Of a stretch of 64,000 nt of DNA, positions 29,730-39,234 are shown piece by piece. Source of the stretch: CAZMZW01 sp964571135 (GTDB lineage Bacteria > Chloroflexota > Anaerolineae > Anaerolineales > Anaerolineaceae); assembly GCA_964571135.1 (NCBI GenBank), contig CAZMZW010000002.1:310001-374000 (forward strand). The letters are read 5' to 3'. The first letter of the stretch is position 1; the number at the start of each line of letters is the position of its first letter. A program made the translations under genes and the position numbers. Below the pieces are notes generated by a model, which saw nothing but the letters and a program-made list of their open reading frames with translations, made no database searches and was not told the DNA's origin.

Positions 29730-29981
29730 ATGGGAACACTGAATAATTCATTGGCCAGGGAAGAAAGTGAAAAGCTTTTTGAAAATCAGCTACGAAAGAT
29801 TTTCAAACCCGTAAGCCCTAATTCGGGTTACGTACAGAAATTAAAAAAAACATTATTAGATAAAACTGAGGTTTACCTAGAACAGAATAACCCTTCAATT
29901 TTTCTTTTACTAATAATCATTGTTCTCATTATTACAATTACATTGTTCTTGCTAATCAATAAAATCATTGGCAAACAATAA
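29730..29981 (+). CDS. Small single-span membrane protein, possible anti-sigma partner
   Basis: This 83-residue protein has a charged N-terminal part of about 54 residues, with EESEKLFENQLRKIF and a run of lysines, then one C-terminal membrane helix (FLLLIIIVLIITITLFLL) and a short tail. It starts 39 bases after the sigma factor on the same strand, at ATG 29730 with GGAGCGGAA before it. Position and topology (cytoplasmic N-terminus, one helix) are those of anti-sigma factors, but no zinc-binding HxxxCxxC motif is visible, so the role is inferred only. Confidence 0.6.
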   Translation: MGTLNNSLAREESEKLFENQLRKIFKPVSPNSGYVQKLKKTLLDKTEVYLEQNNPSIFLLLIIIVLIITITLFLLINKIIGKQ

Positions 29982-29990
29982 TTGCAGCGA

Positions 29991-30242
29991 TCAGAAAATC
30001 CCCACTTTTTCTGAGAGGGTCTGTTCATCAGGTTCAACAAGGAAGCTGCCATCTTTAAAAATGATGGTAGGTACTGAGCGAGAGCCTTCATTTATCTCAC
30101 GAACTATTCTTTCCCCATTTTTATCTTGATCAATATCAATAAATCGGTAATCAATACTGTTTTCATCTAGAAAGCGACACGCTCTCTTGGTATCCCCGCA
30201 CCAGCGGGTGCCATAAACCAGAATCTCTTTTTTTTGTTTCAT
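29991..30242 (-). CDS. Glutaredoxin/mycoredoxin-like protein
   Basis: This 83-residue thioredoxin-fold protein has its active site as WCGDTKRAC, so the usual second Cys of CxxC is Thr (Cys15, Thr18), with another Cys at 22. The cis-proline motif RSVPTIIF and the C-terminal helix are present. Such proteins reduce mixed disulfides or nucleotide-reductase-type partners; a one-cysteine mechanism is expected here. It converges on the small membrane-protein gene with nine bases between the stops. Confidence 0.82.
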   Translation of the reverse strand: MKQKKEILVYGTRWCGDTKRACRFLDENSIDYRFIDIDQDKNGERIVREINEGSRSVPTIIFKDGSFLVEPDEQTLSEKVGIF

Positions 30243-30386
30243 TTAATTCCTGTAGATAAGATAATTATTAACCTGATTTTCTATTAATATTTTATTATTA
30301 TATACACATTTTTACACGCTAAAAAAAAGGTTATTCTAATTGCTGATTAATGATTCAGGTCGCTTCCCCATGTTAAAATTGTAGTC

Positions 30387-31307
30387 ATGAAGAAAAAAAT
30401 AATTTTCATGGGCTCGCCTGCGTTCGCCGTTCCTATTTTAAAAGAGCTGGCAAAAGCCTTTGATATTATCACTGTGGTCACTCAACCAGACCGACCTGCA
30501 GGAAGAGGGAGAAAAATTGAGCAATCGCCAATCAAAGAATTATCCCTTGCATTAGGTTTACCGCTGATTCAGCCATTGAAAATAAGAGAGTCTGAAATAG
30601 TTAATCATTTACAAATAATTAACCCTGATTTAATTGTTGTGGCAGCTTATGGGCAAATTCTTACTAAAAAAATTCTTGAAATTCCTTCCTTAGGTTGTAT
30701 TAATATTCATGCATCATTATTGCCACGATGGCGAGGTGCATCACCGATACAGGCAGCAATTCTTTCTGGGGATTCAATAACCGGGGTAAGCATAATGAAA
30801 ATGGATGAGGGGCTGGATACCGGTCCAATAATTGCGCAGCGAGAAATACCGATCTCGATTAACGATACCTTCTTCTCGTTATCAGAAAATCTTTCAAATC
30901 TAGGTGCGTCCTTATTAATAGAAACATTAGGTGAATATTTTTCTGGAAAGTCGAAATTGACGAATCAGGATGATGAGCAAGCAACGAAAACTCATTTGAT
31001 AAAGAAAGAAGAAGGTTTATTAGATTTAAAAATGCCGGCAGAAAAATTAGAAAGAGCAATTCGAGCCTATAATCCCTGGCCTGGAACATTTTTCTTTTGG
31101 GGATCTCATCAAATAAAAGTGTTAAAAGCCCATATCCTTGATAGCCAAAAAGTGCAGCCCAATCAGCATTTAGTTCATCAAAAGCAACCTGCTATTGGTA
31201 CTGTGCATGGATTATTGATTATGGATATTGTTCAACCAGCAGGAAAAAAAGCAATGACTGGTGAGGAGTTTTTAAGAGGCGCTCATGATTGGTTAAATAA
31301 TTTATAA
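30387..31307 (+). CDS. fmt: Methionyl-tRNA formyltransferase
   Basis: This enzyme formylates initiator Met-tRNA with 10-formyl-tetrahydrofolate. The 306 residues match the family. Catalytic Asn and His lie in CINIHASLLPRWRG (near 105-118) with the Asp later in MDEGLDTGPII, and the usual GSPAFAVPIL start is seen. The C-terminal tRNA-binding domain (YNPWPGTFF onward) is complete. A TTAAAAT element about 12 bases before the ATG suggests a short or absent leader. def and priA, frequent neighbours, are not next to it here. Confidence 0.95.
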   Translation: MKKKIIFMGSPAFAVPILKELAKAFDIITVVTQPDRPAGRGRKIEQSPIKELSLALGLPLIQPLKIRESEIVNHLQIINPDLIVVAAYGQILTKKILEIPSLGCINIHASLLPRWRGASPIQAAILSGDSITGVSIMKMDEGLDTGPIIAQREIPISINDTFFSLSENLSNLGASLLIETLGEYFSGKSKLTNQDDEQATKTHLIKKEEGLLDLKMPAEKLERAIRAYNPWPGTFFFWGSHQIKVLKAHILDSQKVQPNQHLVHQKQPAIGTVHGLLIMDIVQPAGKKAMTGEEFLRGAHDWLNNL

Positions 31308-31360
31308 CCCTGAAGGAGTAATGGAATGGTTTTATTAGGATTTATCGAAAAGTGACGAAT

Positions 31361-33931
31361 TTATTGTTTACGATACTTCTTTTTCCATTCATGCAGGTGG
31401 TTAATCGCTTCTAGGGGAGTCATTGTATTGAGATCAATTTTTTCCAATTCTTCAAGGATAGGGTTAGTTTCCGGAAAAAGAGTTTTTTGTTGGGAAAGAT
31501 TGATTTCAGGATTTTTTGTTTCTCTTGATGTTTTTTCCAATTGAATGAGCAGCTCTCGAGCGCGTTGAATGACGCTGGGAGGTAAACCAGCCATATGGGC
31601 AACATGGATTCCGTATGATTTATCAGCACCACCGGGGATGATCTTATGGAGAAATACAACTTGATTATCTGCTTCACTCACTGCCACATTGAAGTTGCTT
31701 ACGAATGGCAGGATTTCAGTTAATTGAGTTAATTCATGATAATGAGTGGCAAACAAAGTTCTAGCACGCAAATCTGGGTGATTATGGATATACTCCACAA
31801 CCGCCCACGCGATGGATAAACCATCATATGTACTTGTTCCTCTTCCAATTTCATCCAAAATGATGAGACTACGAGAGGTGGCATTATTTAAAATATTTGC
31901 AGTTTCGACCATTTCAACCATAAATGTGGATTGGCCGGCAAAAATCTCATCCTGAGAACCGATGCGGGTGAAAATACGATCCACTATTCCCAACTTCACT
32001 TTGGCTGCTGGAACATAACACCCAATTTGAGCTAACAAGACGATCAGAGCAACCTGACGCAAATAGGTACTTTTTCCGCTCATATTTGGTCCGGTAATGA
32101 TCCGGATAATTTCGTTCTCATCAAAAATCGTATCGTTTGGAACAAATAAGTGATCGGTTAATAAATGTTCAACAACAGGATGACGTCCTTCCTGTATTTC
32201 AAGGGTACGATTGTCAACCATTTCGGGCTTGCAGTAATTTCTATTCGCAGAGGTTTCTGCGAAACAAGTAAGAACATCCAATTCTGAAATACATCTGGAG
32301 GTTGATAATACTTGCGCAGCAGATTTTGAAATTTCCTGGCAAATCTCTTTAAAAAGACGTATTTCTATTGTGTGAATTTGGTCTTCAGAATTTAAAATCA
32401 GTGTTTCGTATTCTTTCATCTCTGGAGTGATGTAACGCTCTGCGTTCACCAGGGTTTGTTTGCGTATATATTCCGTAGGAACCAATTCAATATTCGCATG
32501 AGTAATTTCAATATAATATCCGAAAATTTTGTTAAAACTAACTTTGAGAGTTTTTATACCCGTACGATCTTTTTCAGTTTTTTCCAAATTAGAGATCCAG
32601 TTACGTGCTTCTCGAGCATTGTCTATTACCTGATCCAATTCAGAAGAATAGCTCGGTTTAAAAATTCCTGTGTTTTGCAGAGTAGCGGGAGGATCATCCG
32701 AAATTGAGTGATTGATCAAGGAAAACACTTCTTTGCAATTGGAGAACCCTTCCAAATAAGTCCCCAGAGAAATTTTATACGGCAAGAGGAGCTGTAAAAT
32801 ATTGGGTACAATTTCCAATGCATTTTTTAATGCAATTAAATCGCGTGGCTGAGCATGGTCGGTTAGAATTCGATTTATCAGACGGTCAAGATCTGAAACG
32901 CGCCGAAATAATGATTTCAGCTCCATTCTTAGGAGTCCATCTTTCATAAAAAAAGTTACCGCTTCCTGGCGTTGTTTTATGGAATAAATTTGAATTAAAG
33001 GTTTATGAATCCATTGTCTAATTAAACGTTTGCCCATCGGTGTGACCGTATCATCAATTACACTTAAAAGCGAACCATTGGCATTCGGATGCCGGATAGT
33101 TTCTGTGAGTTCAAGGTTGTGACGGGTAGCAGTATCCAGAACCATGAAATCATCAATGGAATAGAATGCAAGCCGTTTTACCAGTTGCAAGGTATTTTTG
33201 TCAGTCGAATCTAGGTATTGCAAAATAGCGCCTGCGGTTTGCACAGCCAGAGATTTCCCGCGAAAACCAAAACCGTCCATTGAGGCAATATTAAATTGAT
33301 TTAGCAAGGTTTCATTTGTTCGATTAAATTCATAGCGCCAATCTGGCAATAGAGAAATATGGTATGCATTGAGAACTAAAGAATTTTGTGATTCGGGAAG
33401 CAAAATTTCTGCAGGGTTCAGCCGTGATATTTCCGAGCGAATCATTTGCTCACAGTCAGCCCCCCCGAATTCTGTAGCGAAGAATTCTCCAGTGGTAATG
33501 TCTATAAAGGCAATTCCAGCCTTATCTTCATACCTGAGAATTGATAATAGATAATTATTATTTTCAGTCTTGAGCAATCCGGGTTCAATTACTGTTCCCG
33601 GAGTAATAATGCGTACTACTTTTCTTGGAAAAAGTCCTTTCTTGGGTTGTTCTCCGACCTGTTCACAAATTGCAACGTGGAAACCGTGTTCAATTAAACG
33701 ACCGATGTAATTTTCGGCGGCATGGAAAGGTATTCCCGCCATTGGAATCCGCTGTCCCTTGGCAACATTACGAGAGGTAAGCACAATATCAAGCATTTTT
33801 GATGTGATTTCAGCATCTTTATCGAAGGTCTCATAAAAGTCACCTAATCGAAAAAAAACAATGGTATTTGGATACTGCTTCTTAATACCAAGATACTGTT
33901 TACGGATTGGGGTTATGTTTTCTGGAAACAT
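31361..33931 (-). CDS. mutS: DNA mismatch repair protein MutS
   Basis: This 856-residue mismatch-recognition ATPase has the mismatch-wedge motif FFRLGDFYETF (Phe-x-Glu) near residue 30. Walker A is GPNMSGKST near 613, the signature and Walker B are DEIGRGTSTYDG, and the ATPase His is in TLFATHYHEL. All domains from the mismatch-binding module to the C-terminal helix-turn-helix region are represented at normal length. No mutL lies next to it. It starts at ATG 33931, 28 bases after scpA on the same strand. Confidence 0.97.
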   Translation of the reverse strand: MFPENITPIRKQYLGIKKQYPNTIVFFRLGDFYETFDKDAEITSKMLDIVLTSRNVAKGQRIPMAGIPFHAAENYIGRLIEHGFHVAICEQVGEQPKKGLFPRKVVRIITPGTVIEPGLLKTENNNYLLSILRYEDKAGIAFIDITTGEFFATEFGGADCEQMIRSEISRLNPAEILLPESQNSLVLNAYHISLLPDWRYEFNRTNETLLNQFNIASMDGFGFRGKSLAVQTAGAILQYLDSTDKNTLQLVKRLAFYSIDDFMVLDTATRHNLELTETIRHPNANGSLLSVIDDTVTPMGKRLIRQWIHKPLIQIYSIKQRQEAVTFFMKDGLLRMELKSLFRRVSDLDRLINRILTDHAQPRDLIALKNALEIVPNILQLLLPYKISLGTYLEGFSNCKEVFSLINHSISDDPPATLQNTGIFKPSYSSELDQVIDNAREARNWISNLEKTEKDRTGIKTLKVSFNKIFGYYIEITHANIELVPTEYIRKQTLVNAERYITPEMKEYETLILNSEDQIHTIEIRLFKEICQEISKSAAQVLSTSRCISELDVLTCFAETSANRNYCKPEMVDNRTLEIQEGRHPVVEHLLTDHLFVPNDTIFDENEIIRIITGPNMSGKSTYLRQVALIVLLAQIGCYVPAAKVKLGIVDRIFTRIGSQDEIFAGQSTFMVEMVETANILNNATSRSLIILDEIGRGTSTYDGLSIAWAVVEYIHNHPDLRARTLFATHYHELTQLTEILPFVSNFNVAVSEADNQVVFLHKIIPGGADKSYGIHVAHMAGLPPSVIQRARELLIQLEKTSRETKNPEINLSQQKTLFPETNPILEELEKIDLNTMTPLEAINHLHEWKKKYRKQ

Positions 33932-33959
33932 ACGGATTTAAATCTTGAATAATAGCAGA

Positions 33960-34727
33960 TTAGAATTCGGGTTCGATGTTCGCATTTAAGTCCCCAACGC
34001 TTTCCAATTGGATATCTTCGAAGAGGTTTTCCTGCAAAACAAGAATGGAATGATGTTTGATCAATTCCAATAATGCTAGGAAAGTGACAATAATCTCCAG
34101 ACGCGAATGATCAGATGGAAGAAGCAAACGGAAACTTGAATGAGAAGAGGTTTGTAAAATCAAGACAATTTCATTAATTCTTTGACGCAAAGTAATTGCA
34201 GTTATCGTGACTGCCTGACTGAGAGGGTGGGGCTGGTCCTTCATGCTGATTATCATTGAATAAATTTGAGCAAGATCAGCAGCACAAAAATTACCGATAT
34301 CCAATTTTCCTTGATATTTAGGGAGGGGCGCCATGCGTAAATAGGTGCGAAATCCATTTTCTTCTCTTTTTCGAAGAAATAATGCAATTTCCTTGAATCT
34401 TTTATAGGTTATTAATTGCTTGGCTAAAATTTCACCAGGATCTTCTTCAGTTGGTGAAAGTATGTTTTCGCGTGGGAGTAGAACGAGGGATTTTATCAAG
34501 ACCAGGCGCGCAGCGATCACCAGGAAAGCAGATACCTCAATAGGGTCCCTCTCGCCAATAGTGTGCAAGTGCTCTAAATACTGATCTGTGACTTTGGCAA
34601 GGGATAATTTAGTGATGTCCAATTCGGAATGTTCAATTAGTTGCAGAAGTAAATCCAGAGGACCTGAAAAAACTTCAGTGGAAATCTGATAATGCCTAGC
34701 TGTCTGACCAAAAATATTAAACGTCAC
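33960..34727 (-). CDS. scpA: Segregation and condensation protein A
   Basis: This 255-residue kleisin bridges the heads of the SMC dimer in chromosome condensation. The N-terminal SMC-neck-binding region holds FSGPLDLLLQLIEHSELDI and the C-terminal winged helix contains VTFLALLELIKHHSI, both typical. Its partner smc lies 0.9 kb away on the other strand, with rnc between; scpB is not in the window. It starts at ATG 34727 and is divergent from rnc. Confidence 0.93.
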   Translation of the reverse strand: MTFNIFGQTARHYQISTEVFSGPLDLLLQLIEHSELDITKLSLAKVTDQYLEHLHTIGERDPIEVSAFLVIAARLVLIKSLVLLPRENILSPTEEDPGEILAKQLITYKRFKEIALFLRKREENGFRTYLRMAPLPKYQGKLDIGNFCAADLAQIYSMIISMKDQPHPLSQAVTITAITLRQRINEIVLILQTSSHSSFRLLLPSDHSRLEIIVTFLALLELIKHHSILVLQENLFEDIQLESVGDLNANIEPEF

Positions 34728-34856
34728 TCTGACAATTATAGCAGTGCTAGTTATTTCATTTCTTAAACTTTCCCGTCAGTAAATTATTTGAGTAGTTTAT
34801 TGGTAAAATAATTTGAAGAAATTGTAAAAGTTAATTCTTAGATAATTGAGGATATT

Positions 34857-35579
34857 TTGAAATCAAACAAGCCAACTCAAGGTTCTGAAACTGCACTAGA
34901 GATGGCTGCACGATTAAAAATTAAGATCAAGAATATCTCGTTGTTAACCAGAGCTCTAACTCACCGTTCCTTCATAAACGAACACCCTGAAGAAATTGAG
35001 GATAATGAGCGTTTGGAGTTTTTGGGAGATGCTGTTCTTGATTTTGTGGTTGGAGAATGGCTTTATCACCGCTTTCCTGAGATGCCGGAGGGAGGATTGA
35101 CCCAAATGAGGTCAGCTTTGGTACAGACTCCGCAATTAGCGGAATTTGCGAGGAAGATGCAAATAGGAAATGCGTTACGTTTGGGTCGAGGAGAATCCAA
35201 GGCAGGTGGAAGACTGCGAAATAGTGTACTATGTGATGCGTTTGAGGCTGTAATTGGAGCTATTTACATCGATTCCGGAATTTCGGGAGTAAAGTCCCTT
35301 ATTAATACGGTTTTAGAGTCTGCAGCTCAAGAAATTTTGTTAAACCATAAAAATGAAGATCCTAAATCCAATTTACAAGAATGGGCGCAATCTTTCGGTT
35401 ACCCTCCGCCAGTTTATCAATTAATTAATTCAATAGGTCCGGATCACTATAAAATCTTTCAAATCAAAGTAATTGTAAATAACGAAGACCTTGGATGCGG
35501 TAAAGGGACCAGCAAACAAGATGCAGAAAAAAATGCAGCCAGGATTGCATTGAAAAAAATTGGGATAATCGAAAAATAA
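34857..35579 (+). CDS. rnc: Ribonuclease III
   Basis: This enzyme cleaves double-stranded RNA in rRNA processing and mRNA turnover. It has 240 residues with the catalytic signature ERLEFLGDAVLD near residue 45, the second acidic site in CDAFEAVIGAIYID, and a C-terminal double-stranded RNA-binding domain (DPKSNLQEWAQ...GKGTSKQDAEKNAA). The start is TTG 34857 with GAGGAT a few bases upstream. It is nine bases from smc, the usual rnc-smc pairing. Confidence 0.95.
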   Translation: MKSNKPTQGSETALEMAARLKIKIKNISLLTRALTHRSFINEHPEEIEDNERLEFLGDAVLDFVVGEWLYHRFPEMPEGGLTQMRSALVQTPQLAEFARKMQIGNALRLGRGESKAGGRLRNSVLCDAFEAVIGAIYIDSGISGVKSLINTVLESAAQEILLNHKNEDPKSNLQEWAQSFGYPPPVYQLINSIGPDHYKIFQIKVIVNNEDLGCGKGTSKQDAEKNAARIALKKIGIIEK

Positions 35580-35588
35580 AAGGAAATC

Positions 35589-38500
35589 ATGAAGCAACGT
35601 TTAAAAACGCTTGAATTACACGGTTACAAAACTTTTGCCAGTAAAACGCGTTTCGAATTCCCAGACCAAATAACAGCAATTGTTGGTCCAAACGGTTCAG
35701 GTAAATCTAATATTGCGGATGCCATCCGCTGGGTTCTAGGTGAGCAAGCGTACAGTTTGTTACGCGGGAAAAAAACCGTAGACATGATCTTTACTGGGTC
35801 AGAGTATCGCCCACGTGCTTCCATGGCTTCTGCAACGATTGTTTTTGACAATGAGGATAATTGGCTGCCGATCGATTATGCCGAAGTATCTCTCACCAGA
35901 CGCGCATACCGCAGCGGGGAAAATGAATACCTATTAAATAATACACGAGTGCGTTTGAAAGAAATTAATGAATTGTTGGCAAATTCGGGTCTTTCTGAAA
36001 GAACCTATACCATCATTGGACAAGGCCTTGTGGATGTTGCCCTTTCTTTAAAGCCGGAAGAAAGAAGGCGTTTTTTTGAAGAAGCCGCCGGGATCGAATT
36101 ATATCGTTCAAGACGCGATGAGGCGATTCAAAAACTGGATAATACACTCAGGAATATGGACCGTGTCCGGGATATTTTAAGTGAATTGGGTCCACGGTTG
36201 AAAAGCCTGGATAAACAATCAGAACGGGCAAAAGAATATGACCGGATCAAAGCAGATCTTTTAATTTATCTAAGAGATTGGTATGGTTTTCAATGGAATA
36301 AAATTCAAGAAGAGTTGACATCTTCCAAGGAGATGCAACAACGTCAGGACGAGCAATTAAATGATGCACGTGAGATTCAGACGACTCTAAATACCAAAAT
36401 CGAAAATACTCGTGCAGTTATTAGTAAAAATAGATCCAACCTGGCCCAATGGCATAAAGAGTCATCGGTACTTCATGAACAAGAAGAACAGATCAACCGA
36501 GAAATTGCAGTTTTACAAGAGAGGAAAAAATCGCTAGAAGAAAAAAAGCAGGATCTTGACCGTGAAAATACTGTTTTTGAAGAGCAATTGGATTTAAGGC
36601 AAAAGCAGTACGAAGAATTGGATAAAGAAAAGGCGCAAAAATCTGATGATTTGATTAAAGCGGGAGTTTTGTACGAGGATATCAACAAGCGAATACGGTT
36701 ACGATTAGAACAACGGCAAAAGATTGAATCCGATATTAAAACTATTCGAACTTCTATTGAGCATTGGGAAACGCGTCAAGTTCAGATTCGCGCTCAAAAT
36801 AATGAATTGGACCATCGGATTGCCATTCTTGAAAAAAATATTGAAGATTTGAAATCTACCTGTAATAAAGATAAAGCAGATCTGGAAAATATTGATCATG
36901 ATATTTCACAGCTATTAGAACAGACGATAATTATCCAAAATGAAATCGATACCTTATCTAAAGAGATTTCACACCAGGATAATTTTGTTATTGATCTTGA
37001 AAAAATGATTAAAAATGATCAAAATGAATATTCTCAATTTCAGACAAGTCTGGTCAGCAAACAAGCCCAATTTGATGTTCTGGATCATGCTGAACAGACA
37101 TTAAGTGGTTTTACCTCTGGATCAAAATCGCTATATGATGCGGTTAAAGCGGGTAAGGTTTCAGGCCGAATTGAACTCTTGCTGTTGCAAATGCGTGTAC
37201 CCGCTGAATATGAAATCGCAATAGCCTCAGTTCTGGGTGAATTACTCGAATCCATAATACTCGATGAATCTACCGATCCAGAGAAAGCGATGAAATTTAT
37301 TGAGGAAAATGATAGTGGAAGAACAGCTTTGCTTGTTAAATCATGGATCAAAAAAGAACCTGATTTATCCAAAAACTATCAGACAGATACGGTAATTCCT
37401 GCAAAGGATATTGTCCAGGTCACAGATTCCTATCGAACAATTATGAACGCCTTATTTCATAACGTATTTATTGTAAAGGATAGGAAAACAGCCAGGCAAT
37501 TAATATCAGAAGCCAAGGATGATCTTAAAATCGTTACTTGGAAAGGCGAGGTATTTTATCCAAATGGAGTGGTAATTGCTGGAAAAGAAATTCGAGTAAA
37601 AGCAATTTCGAGGTCTAGAGAAAAAGATGCCCTTCAAAGAGCAATTGAAACATTAAGAAGAAGTATTGAAGGAATTAAAAATAAATTAGAAGAAGATTCT
37701 AAGAATCTTGACGATAAAAATAACCAAAAAAAGAAATCAGAAGAAAAGAAAGGGATTCAACAAAAAGTCAAGCTGGATCTATCTGACAAACTAAATGGTT
37801 CGACCATTAAATTGAATCAGTTAAAAACAAGGATGAGTTGGCAGACTGAACAAATTAGCATCATTGAACAGCAGTTGGCAAAAAGCCTGGAAGAAAAAAA
37901 GAAGATCGCGGAAGAAGAAGAAGACCTTAAAGAGAAGGTAAATAAGCGGAAGCTGGAAAACGAGGTCATTTTTAATCAGCTTAAAGATATTCCATTGGAG
38001 GATTTACAGGAAGAGCTATTCGTTTGCAATGCTAATAAGGCGATGGAAGAGCAGGCGGTAAATAATCTAAAATTAAGGATTAACGAAATTAGCGAGCAAA
38101 TTAAATCCACGACAAGTGAAAAGGAAAAAAGCACGGCTAAAAGTGTAGAAACAGAAAATAATTTAAAGGAACTTCATACAAATTATCAAACTCTCTTGTC
38201 GCGGGTAAAAGAAATAGAAAAAAATTTGAGTGGATTGACCGCGAAAATTACTCCGACAGAAAAAGATTTGAATGAATCTGAACTACAGGACCAAAAACTG
38301 CAGCTTGAGCAGGAACAAGCCAGACAGCAATTTAGCGTTGTTGAGAGGCACTCCATTCAAGCACAGATGAAATTTAGCCGAGTTCGGGAGCAGCAAGAAA
38401 ATTTGACGAGACGGATTGAAGAGGATTTTGGCCTTGTTTTTTATGAATATGGACAGTCAGTGGATGGACCCACACCTTTACCTATCGAGGGAATGGTGGA

Positions 38501-39194
38501 AAGTTTGCCAAAACTTACGCAGGTTCCAGATGAGTTGGAAGAAAACATCAAACAAAAAAAATCCATTCTTCGGCGAATGGGTCCGGTCAATCCTGAAGCG
38601 CAAAGGGAATATAAAGAAGTTCAGGAGCGTCACCAATTTATCACCGAACAACTAAAAGACCTGGATAAAGCTGAAGGTGATCTGAGGCAAGTTGTAAAGG
38701 AACTGGATGAATTGATGAAAACGGAATTCCAGAAGACTTTTAAAAAGGTCAACGAGGTTTTTAAAGAAATTTTTGAAAAACTTTTTGATGGTGGTTCAGC
38801 TAATCTAATCATAGCTGATGAAGAGAACCTCACAGAATCCGGGATTGATATTGAAGCAACATTACCTGGAAAACGAAAACAAGAACTGGCTTCTCTTTCC
38901 GGCGGGGAGCGCAGTCTGACAGCTGTGGCTTTAATATTTGCGCTGTTGAAAGTTTCGCCAACCCCATTCTGTATTCTGGATGAAGTGGATGCAATGCTGG
39001 ATGAATCCAATGTGATGCGTTTTGGCGACCTGTTGCGCGAATTGAGTCTGACAACCCAGTTCATTGTAATTACCCACAATCGCAATACCGTACAGCTTGC
39101 AAACGTATTGTATGGGGTTACCATGGGAAAGGATTCCACATCCCAGGTGATCAGTCTTAAACTGGATGAACTTACTGAAGAGCTGGTTCAGTAA
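35589..39194 (+). CDS. smc: Chromosome segregation protein SMC
   Basis: This 1,201-residue ATPase folds back into a long antiparallel coiled coil. The N-terminal head carries Walker A GPNGSGKSN near 34-42. Coiled coil spans about 170-500 and 670-1000, with a hinge (about 500-660, GRIELLLLQM, then EYEIAIASVLGE). The C-terminal head has the signature LSGGERSLTAVALIF near 1100 and Walker B/D-loop CILDEVDAMLDESN. Length and order are normal. It acts with ScpA from the divergent gene. A strong bidirectional terminator follows. Confidence 0.97.
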   Translation: MKQRLKTLELHGYKTFASKTRFEFPDQITAIVGPNGSGKSNIADAIRWVLGEQAYSLLRGKKTVDMIFTGSEYRPRASMASATIVFDNEDNWLPIDYAEVSLTRRAYRSGENEYLLNNTRVRLKEINELLANSGLSERTYTIIGQGLVDVALSLKPEERRRFFEEAAGIELYRSRRDEAIQKLDNTLRNMDRVRDILSELGPRLKSLDKQSERAKEYDRIKADLLIYLRDWYGFQWNKIQEELTSSKEMQQRQDEQLNDAREIQTTLNTKIENTRAVISKNRSNLAQWHKESSVLHEQEEQINREIAVLQERKKSLEEKKQDLDRENTVFEEQLDLRQKQYEELDKEKAQKSDDLIKAGVLYEDINKRIRLRLEQRQKIESDIKTIRTSIEHWETRQVQIRAQNNELDHRIAILEKNIEDLKSTCNKDKADLENIDHDISQLLEQTIIIQNEIDTLSKEISHQDNFVIDLEKMIKNDQNEYSQFQTSLVSKQAQFDVLDHAEQTLSGFTSGSKSLYDAVKAGKVSGRIELLLLQMRVPAEYEIAIASVLGELLESIILDESTDPEKAMKFIEENDSGRTALLVKSWIKKEPDLSKNYQTDTVIPAKDIVQVTDSYRTIMNALFHNVFIVKDRKTARQLISEAKDDLKIVTWKGEVFYPNGVVIAGKEIRVKAISRSREKDALQRAIETLRRSIEGIKNKLEEDSKNLDDKNNQKKKSEEKKGIQQKVKLDLSDKLNGSTIKLNQLKTRMSWQTEQISIIEQQLAKSLEEKKKIAEEEEDLKEKVNKRKLENEVIFNQLKDIPLEDLQEELFVCNANKAMEEQAVNNLKLRINEISEQIKSTTSEKEKSTAKSVETENNLKELHTNYQTLLSRVKEIEKNLSGLTAKITPTEKDLNESELQDQKLQLEQEQARQQFSVVERHSIQAQMKFSRVREQQENLTRRIEEDFGLVFYEYGQSVDGPTPLPIEGMVESLPKLTQVPDELEENIKQKKSILRRMGPVNPEAQREYKEVQERHQFITEQLKDLDKAEGDLRQVVKELDELMKTEFQKTFKKVNEVFKEIFEKLFDGGSANLIIADEENLTESGIDIEATLPGKRKQELASLSGGERSLTAVALIFALLKVSPTPFCILDEVDAMLDESNVMRFGDLLRELSLTTQFIVITHNRNTVQLANVLYGVTMGKDSTSQVISLKLDELTEELVQ

Positions 39195-39197
39195 AAT

Positions 39198-39230
39198 AAA
39201 AAGAGGAGCTTTTGGGAAGCTCCTCTTTTT
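39198..39230. terminator. Bidirectional intrinsic terminator between smc and the PpiC gene
   Basis: A perfect 14-base inverted repeat (AAAAAGAGGAGCTT and its complement) with a five-base loop. It has an A tract on one side and a T tract on the other, and lies between two converging genes. Confidence 0.93.
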
Positions 39231-39234
39231 CAAT

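Noticed and set aside
38630..39139. 169-residue minus-strand open frame inside smc
   Set aside because: Antisense to the conserved SMC head; a Ser-rich composition typical of shadow frames.
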